Assembly: GCF_000264995.1 (NCBI RefSeq)
Contig: NW_006767438.1
Location: forward strand, 2,023,675 to 2,087,674
Length of the DNA stretch: 64,000 nt
Reading direction: 5' to 3'
From: Punctularia strigosozonata HHB-11173 SS5
Lineage: Eukaryota; Basidiomycota; Agaricomycetes; Corticiales; Punctulariaceae
How positions within the stretch are numbered: the stretch's first letter is position 1; the number at the start of each line of letters is the position of its first letter. The position numbers were made by a program, and so were the translations under genes. Shown here in pieces: positions 56,740-64,000 of the stretch. The notes under the pieces were generated by a model that was not told the origin of the DNA, did not search any database, and was given only the letters and a program-made list of their open reading frames with translations.

Positions 56740-57790
56740 GTGGGAAAAAAGATCGTACGAGCGAATTCGCAGATCGATGCGGCAGGCGCGAGTTCAGGCT
56801 GACCTCGGCGACTTCTACGATGGCCTCGTATATTTCTCGTTCGCTCGGCCATGCGGCGCTTGACTGAGGATGAATCTCGTCAAACGCGTTCAGCGCCGCG
56901 TTCTCTACACCACGGCTACTTATCGGTGCGTCGCACGCATCTGCTCAAAATTTCAGTGGCGACCATCATTGACGGCGGTGTCGGTATATAGCCCGCAAGC
57001 GCAAGTCGCCTACAGCAGCTCAAGGGTTTGGCTACGATCTATGTGGCGCCGACGCTGAATACGAGCAGTCCCCTTTTGGGTTGGCCGGGTCGGGTGCACC
57101 TCCAGCGACTACAGCATCAGCCACGTTCCAAGCTTCGACTGGCCAGAACGCGAGCTTTGGTTTCTATAGGCTGTACGAGCACGTCGCACAGCGTATCGGA
57201 CCCGAGCCTCCTATTCAGGATGCGACGAGCGCCGTGCGCAGTACGGTGTTCACCGACCTATTCGACTTGGCGTAGACCCCGGCGGAGCTCGAGAATGTCA
57301 CCCAGCTCTTCGCATCCTTCTGGACAGGAAAGCACGTGCTGCACGCGTACCAGGGCGAGAACGTCGTTCGTGAGTACTCACCTCCTTCATCCTCCTCCCC
57401 GCATGTATGTGTCTATTGCACCGAGTGCTAATGAGCGTTTCTCTCCTCACATAGGCCGCTGCTGCAAACTTGGCTCACTCACCATCTGCATCTTCGGCGA
57501 CCGCCCATCCCACGGTGTTTCACATCTTCTCGCTCCGGACACCCGTTCCCGCTACGGACATCGTAAACATGAACCGCCCTCTAACGCGTCTCCGCCCTGC
57601 CGGCTATCGCCTCCAACTTCCCCTCCTCGTGGTCTCCGCGTGCTACGAAGCCGCAAGCATGCACGCGTGTGCGATTGCCGCCCCTCTATTTTCACGTTTG
57701 TGGGAGCTGGTGGCGGAGACAGAACCAAAGTTGGTACGCGTGCCGCGCCATCCGGAGTAGAACCAGAGGCTGATGCAGAGGAAGCCTGAT
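56740..57790 (+). pseudogene. Decayed gene X, copy 2
   Basis: Collinear with 52050-53080 and better preserved. Open pieces read ARKRKSPTAAQGFGYDLCG, then GSGAPPATTASATFQAS, then RLYEHVAQRIG, then TPAELENVTQLFASFWTGKH. After an intron-like boundary near 57455 come CCKLGSLTICIFGDRPSHGV and a final VRVPRHPE. Stops separate the pieces. The ancestral function is not recognised. Confidence 0.6.
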
Positions 57791-58116
57791 GCGGCGAGTG
57801 TGGATTTATGGATAGTCGAGGCGAGCTATGTGGAGCCGATACAAACGGGATTACAACTCGTTGCGAAACCGGACGCGACCCTATTTCTGTCCCTATAAGC
57901 TGCGCTACGTCCGAATATATTATGTCTCCAACTACGCTAACTCTTCTATGGAAAACCAATCTTCGCAAACAAGTTCTGATTGTGCCTGATTGCCAACCTC
58001 CATTGCTGTACATGCTGGTTGCTGCGCCATAATTCTCTGCCGCGAGTTCGGTGAGAGATTCTGTACACTTTCAGGTTAACTTCTCCATGTCTTGACACCC
58101 AAAAGACTCACAGGTA
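57791..58116. other. Intergenic, no gene seen
   Basis: Short 3' region between the gene X remnant and the NLR gene. Confidence 0.4.
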
Positions 58117-61100
58117 TCAGCGCGTATGAAGTCCGTCTACGCGATGAGCGTGCTGATCAACCGAAGGTTCGTCCGGCATAATACATTCCATCCAATCCAT
58201 CCCATGCACGAAGCGTCTTAGATCAACGGTCGTCGCGTGGTTCGTTGGTATGAGGAGCTTGCACCGCGGGAGAAGAAGACCGGCTCGGTGTCGAGGAGGA
58301 ATCCATATCAGACGCTGTTGCCCGGGACCGACCATCCATCCATCGCCAAGAAGCCGAAATGAATCCATGAACTCTTGACGAGTCAGAACTGACCCTTCTG
58401 GTATCAGGAGACGGGCGTTCTGAGCGAACGCCATCGACAAGTGACCGAGGTCATGATCCACTTGCAGATACACCCCATGTCAGTGCAAACGACGGTACCA
58501 TATGCTCGGCCCACTCACTATCAAGTGATGCACGGGTAAGGACCGATCCATCGGGGACGACGGATGGTGCATCCCAGACTCGAATCGTGTGGTCCATCGA
58601 TCCGGATGCGATACGGGCGCCGTCTGAAGAAAAGGCGAGGGAAAGGACGGTCCCCGTGTGACCGCAAAGAGACTGACCCACAAGCTCGCCTGTGTGTGCA
58701 TTCCAAACTCGTATTGTCTGGTCCTCCGAGCCCGAGGCGACGATGCTCCTGTCTGGAGAGAATGCGACTGAACAGACTGCCTGCGTGTGTCCGCGAAGGG
58801 GCTCGCCGACAGATGCGCCACTGTGCGTGTTCCAAATTCGAACGCTCATGTCACTCGAGCCGGAAACGATATGCGTTCCATCTGCGGAGAACGCTACACA
58901 GTCAACGGCGTCGGTATGGCCATTCAGAGCATTGTCAACGATGGGTTCTCCGGTCAGCACGCTCCAGACGCGAATCGTCCTATCCCATGAGCCAGAGGCT
59001 ATGAGACGGCCATCTGCAGAAAATGTTATAGTAGTGATAATTCGAGTATGGCCTTGGAGGGCTTGACAGACAGCCTTGCCGGTGCGTGCGTCCCATACCA
59101 GAATTGTTGTCCTTGATGTACCGCAGGCAAGGCAACTACCATCGGGTAGAAACGTTAGAGACTGAACTTCGCGAGAGGGGCCGTTGTTGCCGGGATCGAC
59201 CAGACTTTCTCCGGTTTTCGCATCCCAGAGGCAGACGCTGTCAGCGCCAGTAGCTATAAGGTTACCATCCGGAGAATACACAACGGCCAGAACGGATCCG
59301 TTATGCCTTTCCCGTAGCGCTCCTACAGGAGCCCCGGTGCGGACATCCCAGATGCTGACTGAATCGTCTGATCCCGATGCAACACGAGTGTTATCCGGTG
59401 AGAACGTAATGGAATGGCAATTACCACAGCCGTCAAATGACGGTTCTCCTGCAGTCGTCGCTACATATGCATCCCAGACGCGGATGGTCTTGTCTGGGGC
59501 GCCAGAAATGATACGACTCCCGTCGGGAGAGAACCCAACGGACCAGACAGCATTCGTGTGGCCGCGGAGTGGCTCGCTGACAGTGTTGCCCGTGCCTGAG
59601 GTATTCCAGACTCGAATCGTCTCGTCCCAGGATCCGGAAGCAAAATGACGGCCGTCAAACGAAAACGAGAGGGACCAAACGTTTGCAGTGTGACTTCGAT
59701 GCAGTTTGATGATCTCCGCGCCTGTGACGGCATCCCAAAGACCTACGGATCCGTCCCGAAAGCCGGCAGCGACGCAGTCTCCTCCCGGTGAGATTGCGAT
59801 TGAGGATGCTGGCATTGCGATGCCGTGGAAGGGCACGCTTATGATGTCCCCGGATTTTATGTCTCGTATACGGACTGCCACTTGCTCAGATACGGTAGTC
59901 ACTTGCCTACCTCCATGTGAGAACGCCACAGCATAAATCGGATCTGTATCTTCCAGTGCCGCACCAATTGGATCGCCGGAGTATGCATCCCAAACTCGCA
60001 CAGTCCTGTCTCGGGACCCTGATGCGAGGCGACCCCCGTCCGACGAAAAAGAGAGACAGGTAACATCATCACTGTGGGATAGAAGCGGGTCCGTGGCAGC
60101 GCGTCCTGTACGAGTATCCCAGATCCTGACGGTGTTGTCCCACGATCCAGAACCGATACGGCTACCATCGGGGGAAAACAGAACACAGTAGACGACATCG
60201 GTGTGGCCGTGCAGAGGTCTACTCATTGCCTCTCCGGTCTCTGCATCCCATATCTGAACAATTCCCTGGCGAGATCCCGACGCGATACGAGTTCCTTCCG
60301 GAGAAAATGCCACGGCAGAGATGGGGACAGGCGTTTGGAGTACTGACTGTAATGCCGGCCAGTCACCGTTGTCAGCGGCGCCTATGATGGCTATTCTGGG
60401 AAAATAAGCCCTCAGGCGAGTAGCGATTAAAGACTCGTTGGGAGCGAATGAAAGCGCCGACAGGTAGATTTGTGGTACAGAGATTGACATGGCAGGCGCG
60501 TATACGCGTACAAATTGCTGTACATTGCGTACGAACGGTACGATGCTGCTTCTAGGAGTGTTCGTCTGCGTGATAAGTAGTCAGATCTTTCCGCGTGCTA
60601 TGGTACAGACGACATGACTCACGTTCGCAACCCATTTGAGCAGTGTACCGAGCGCGGGAGCTGCCGTACCCAGCGAGCCGAGGATGCTCAGTACTTCAAT
60701 CCAGAACAATATCTTCGCGGTCGAGAAAAGGCTCTCGATGTCATGTAGTTGTCCATCATCAAGTGGTGTTCCTTCCAGGTGCGCCGACCAAAAGCGACAC
60801 GAGTAGCTGAGACCCGGGGAAATATACAACGCGACACGGTCCGGCATGTCTTGAATTTCCGAGTTAAGCAGGTACGAAGTCTCAAGGCGACATATGTTGA
60901 ATTTGAGCGAGGTCCTGAGAATGCGAAGAGAGGAGGATGAAATCATGCTCTCCACTGATTCTCGTGAGGGTGCAACACAGTAAGTCCCGCTACGATCTGG
61001 CTCCAGAAGCAATTCACGGAAAGAACTATGCAATGGACGGATGGGGATATCAGGCCTGGAGACGCCGGAGATCAGAGACCCAAGAAAAGAGAGAATATGC

Positions 61101-63451
61101 TCCGTATATTGGAAGTCGCCATAATCAGAGTAAAACTCCTGCAAGCCTTGTCTAGTAAGCGGCTCTCGCGTCGCAACAACCAGTGCCAGTGCCTTCGTCA
61201 ACCGTCCTAGTCCGTCAGCGTCTTCCTGGGGAAACAAGATTTCCAACACAGTCTGATATAGAGCATCAAGGTGGGAGAACTTGACTCCCTGTCGCGTCTT
61301 TTCCAGACGAAACGCAATGACGGATCGAAAGCGCTCGTACCAGCTATATGCCTTGGATTGCCCCTCTCCTGATATAAACTTGCAAGCTGTAGAGGCCCAT
61401 TGGAAGGAAAGATCCGCATGCTCGACCAACGTGTCTACAATGGATCCTTGCTCCTCGATCCATCGTTTACTCGTCGCAATGGATGGCGAACGGGACAACA
61501 TCCAACCGACATATCGCCGTATATCCCTCTTCGTGGTAAAGCCATCCACAGCAGCTATGTCGAGCGAGAGCACATCCGTCGAATTCCCCAGGACAGCGGC
61601 GATGTCGCTTTCGGTGCGGGAGGTGATCAGAAATCGGAAGGAAGGACCGATTTCCCCGAGTCGAGCGATATACCGCAATAAGTCCGAGCGCTCCGACTCT
61701 GCACCGCTTTCGTCCAAGGCATCTATAACAACCAGTATCGGTCCGAGTGTCCTGTCACTGATGCCTTCGGCGACATCCACCATGAATTTCTCGAACTGCA
61801 ATCCAAGCGAAGGAGTTGATCGTAGGGCCGTGTTGCCGCGTATAACTGACCATAGCGACTTTTTCCATTCAGGAATGCAATCTGCCAGATCACGTGTGAT
61901 AGTAGCAAGGAGGTTGTGCGGCCTACGCTCCCTTACAGATGTGCTGAACGCAAAGAAAGACCCAAAGAGTCCCATTTGCTCCGCCGTCATCGCCACCGTG
62001 TTTGCGATAGATGACTTCCCGGCACCCGCCGGCCCGTGGAGCCAAAACTTTGACTTGGACGAAAATTTGTGAGGACCGCGCGCCCACAGTATGATGTCTT
62101 CAATCACTTCTCCTCGAGTATCCGGCAAACAACCTTTTTCTTGGGAGTATCCAGCGCCGTTAGAAACGGCCATCTGGCTCAAGGTAAAGTTAGTATCTAC
62201 GTGATCACAATTAGTGGAACCGAGCTGTAAGTGCAGACTACGAGACGAACCGAGATCATCCGATGTCTCAAGAACCTTAAGAGCTACGACATTTGCATCC
62301 ACTACACTGTGACTCTGAAATCTTGCAACTAGACGTTTGAGTGACTCAATATAACCTGTGATAATTCCTATAGGACTACGGAGCACATGTTTGAATGTTC
62401 GAAGGGCTGTGGGATTTCGCCTCGTCATAAAGTTGAATCACGCAGCGCAATAATGTCACTTGCCAAATCCATCCGTCTCCGCGTACTTCAAAATGAAGAG
62501 TCCGCACTCGATGATTTGCAGAGAGATAAGTCTCGCGATGTCCTGACGAGGCCCTGATCTGCGAAGACTCTCGGCGTTTATCATCAAGTCCATAGTGTCG
62601 TTCATGGTCTCGACGAGACCGCGAAGAGCTTTGTCGGTCTTGATTTGGTCGTTGATAACCTGACCAAGTATTGTCCTGCGAGTCACACGATGGAGATACG
62701 AGGAACATGCACACCTTTGGGACAGCCGACAGAATTCCGACCACCATCTTTGCCCATGGACTCAGTTTCTGAATTGCGATCGATGGGGGCACTACGAAAA
62801 CCGAGAGAAGAGCTCACAGCAGCCACCGACTCCGCGAGTTTGAAGAAGTTATCGGCTTTCTCCAAGAGGGGAGACCAAATATCGAAGAACTGATCCAATT
62901 TCACCGATTGTAACTCTGCTGCCTTCTCTGTTGCAGCTGTCGCAATCAAGACAGTTTCGCTTCATGCAGTGAGCTTGGTGAGCTCAGCTCTACAAGGGGG
63001 CTGAATGTACCTAGTGCCTTGAAAAAACGAATTCACCCGCGGATGCAAACGTGCAATCGAGAGTTTGATGGTGGATTGGGAGAATATCGAGCGATTATCA
63101 GCGTCGAGCCGAGCATCGATATCTATGAAGTATCAGCAAACGTTTGTTAGTTTGTCGAAGACTATGTGTCGTATTGGTCTCACCCGCGATATCCTCTTTC
63201 GGAATTTCTGCTCGTATCGATCCAACCAATTCACAGCGACCGTTTTTGAGCCTTGGAAAGAGATGTCGAATCCATAATTGTACGCTCAAATCATGCGAAT
63301 CTCCACAAACTCTGTGAAATGCATCAGACTTCCTCGATCAGGAACTCAGTTGTCGGTTCGCGCACATGCTGATTGGCACATTCCATGAGGGGTCCTTCGT
63401 TTTTTTGGAGAGCGGGGTTGAGATGGATGAATCGCCTACAACAATCTTCAT
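58117..63451 (-). CDS. C2-NACHT-WD40 protein, fungal NLR-like (about 1609 aa)
   Basis: Nine exons on the minus strand: 63451-63366, 63311-63184, 63122-63011, 62959-62818, 62768-62715, 62659-62464, 62406-60623, 60565-58519, 58397-58117 (4830 nt). The N-terminus looks like a C2 domain (SKKTKDPSWN, LSVQLWIRHLF, LVGSIRAEIP). A helical linker follows (KLSPWAKMVVGILSAVPK...). The NACHT ATPase has Walker A GPAGAGKS (364-371) and Walker B LVVIDALDES (about 464-473). After a winged-helix-like part come 14 WD repeats (about residues 890-1510), enough for two seven-blade propellers, and a short globular tail (DGWMVGPGQQRLIWIP). Such proteins sense ligands and trigger incompatibility or cell death in fungi. 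The intron 62463-62407 has a GC donor (GCAAGT). The ATG at 63451 is the first in frame, but the true start may lie further upstream. Confidence 0.87.
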
Positions 63452-63681
63452 GAAGTAAACCTGCTTTTGAGGCAAGTCGAGACATCGAAGGCCTCTCGCC
63501 TCCGATCAGGCGAGCACCGAGCGAAGCTCGGTGCGCCGTCTTGGGGAGAGGGAGCAGATATCGTAGCGCCGCGTCTATGTAGTTTTTCTCACGCCTCTTC
63601 CTTCCGGAGCCTCACCGCGAGAGCGGGAGGCGTATCTGCATCCTAGTACATATCGCCAAAAACCTACACTCGCTTGACAAA
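63452..63681. other. Divergent promoter region with hairpin
   Basis: Lies between the NLR gene and the right-edge gene. It contains a perfect 9-bp inverted repeat GCACCGAGC/GCTCGGTGC with a 3-nt loop at 63514-63534. Confidence 0.5.
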
Positions 63682-64000
63682 ATGCCCCCCTGGGTCCCCA
63701 ACGAAGAAGTCTTTGAGCGGCCTCACTACCGCCTCAACCGGAGGGAACTGGTGGAACTCGCACGCGCCCTGGGTTTGGACGAGCAAGGGAACGTCACCGA
63801 ACTGAAGGCTCGCACGAAACAAGCTCTTCGGACTCGCATCGACCAGCTCATCGACCACCCGGCCTTCACCAACTTATACACCGCCAGGGAGAAGAGCGAC
63901 TACGAACAGGAGCGAGACCGCGGCGAGGAGGAGGACGACTCGTGGCAGGGCATAGACGGAGCATCCACAGACGCGGAGTCGCAACCAGGATCAGACTCTT
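63682..64000 (+). CDS. Partial gene, SAP-domain-like N-terminus
   Basis: Open from the ATG at 63682 to the window edge (106 codons so far). Residues 17-50 (RLNRRELVELARALGLDEQGNVTELKARTKQ) fit the helix-turn-helix pattern of a SAP-like motif. A strongly acidic Glu/Asp/Ser-rich stretch follows (RDRGEEEDDSWQG). SAP motifs bind DNA, but the rest of the protein is outside the window. No splice donor is needed in the visible part. Confidence 0.6.
   Translation, partial: MPPWVPNEEVFERPHYRLNRRELVELARALGLDEQGNVTELKARTKQALRTRIDQLIDHPAFTNLYTAREKSDYEQERDRGEEEDDSWQGIDGASTDAESQPGSDS

Noticed and set aside
59184-59648. Long open frames antisense to the WD40 region
   Set aside because: They are mirror frames of the regular WD repeats, whose codon use keeps antisense frames open.

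Overview
The window is nuclear DNA of a filamentous basidiomycete, most likely an agaricomycete. Almost every gene is cut by many short introns (about 45-65 nt, GT-AG, with a few GC-AG). The gene content is typical of that group: a C2-NACHT-WD40 NLR-like protein, a TPR-CHAT protein, multi-exon seven-helix membrane proteins with the conserved start MVDWHS, a COP9 signalosome subunit and a secreted GH16 glucanase. I built exon models by hand from splice signals, reading frame and comparison between paralogs. In the large models the summed exon lengths come out as exact multiples of three.

Region 1 (1-7.5 kb) is an accessory block. It holds members of two uncharacterised families. Family A (204-211 aa, two exons) is at 29-721 and 6421-7092, with broken copies at about 3835-4310 and 7190-7510. 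Family B (about 325 aa, three exons, PD-(D/E)XK-like motif) is at 4484-5561. A protein with two tandem viroplasmin/RNase H1-N-type domains lies at 1747-3210.

Region 2 (8-48 kb) is mostly ordinary single-copy or tandem-pair genes: calpain with a ZZ finger, two tandem seven-helix membrane proteins, a Gfo/Idh/MocA oxidoreductase, an allantoate-permease-like MFS transporter, TPR-CHAT, CSN3, a 99-aa zinc-ligand protein, GH16, a 1278-aa ZZ-finger protein, and two tandem DHA1-type MFS transporters.

Region 3 (48-58 kb) is a second accessory block made by segmental duplication. A unit [3' end of the second MFS gene - downstream DNA - family A gene - decayed gene X] is present twice. The first unit is interrupted by DNA carrying a family B gene. 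The second is interrupted by DNA carrying a different subtype of family A gene. In both blocks a family A gene and a family B gene sit head to head (divergent starts at 5561/6421 and at 49442/50510).

Region 4 (58-64 kb) is a C2-NACHT-WD40 gene with 14 WD repeats, divergent from a partial SAP-like gene that runs off the right edge.

The candidate undescribed system is the repeated A/B pairing: a small family of unknown fold beside a nuclease-like protein, in duplicated and partly decaying DNA close to an NLR gene. What the pair does cannot be told from sequence alone.
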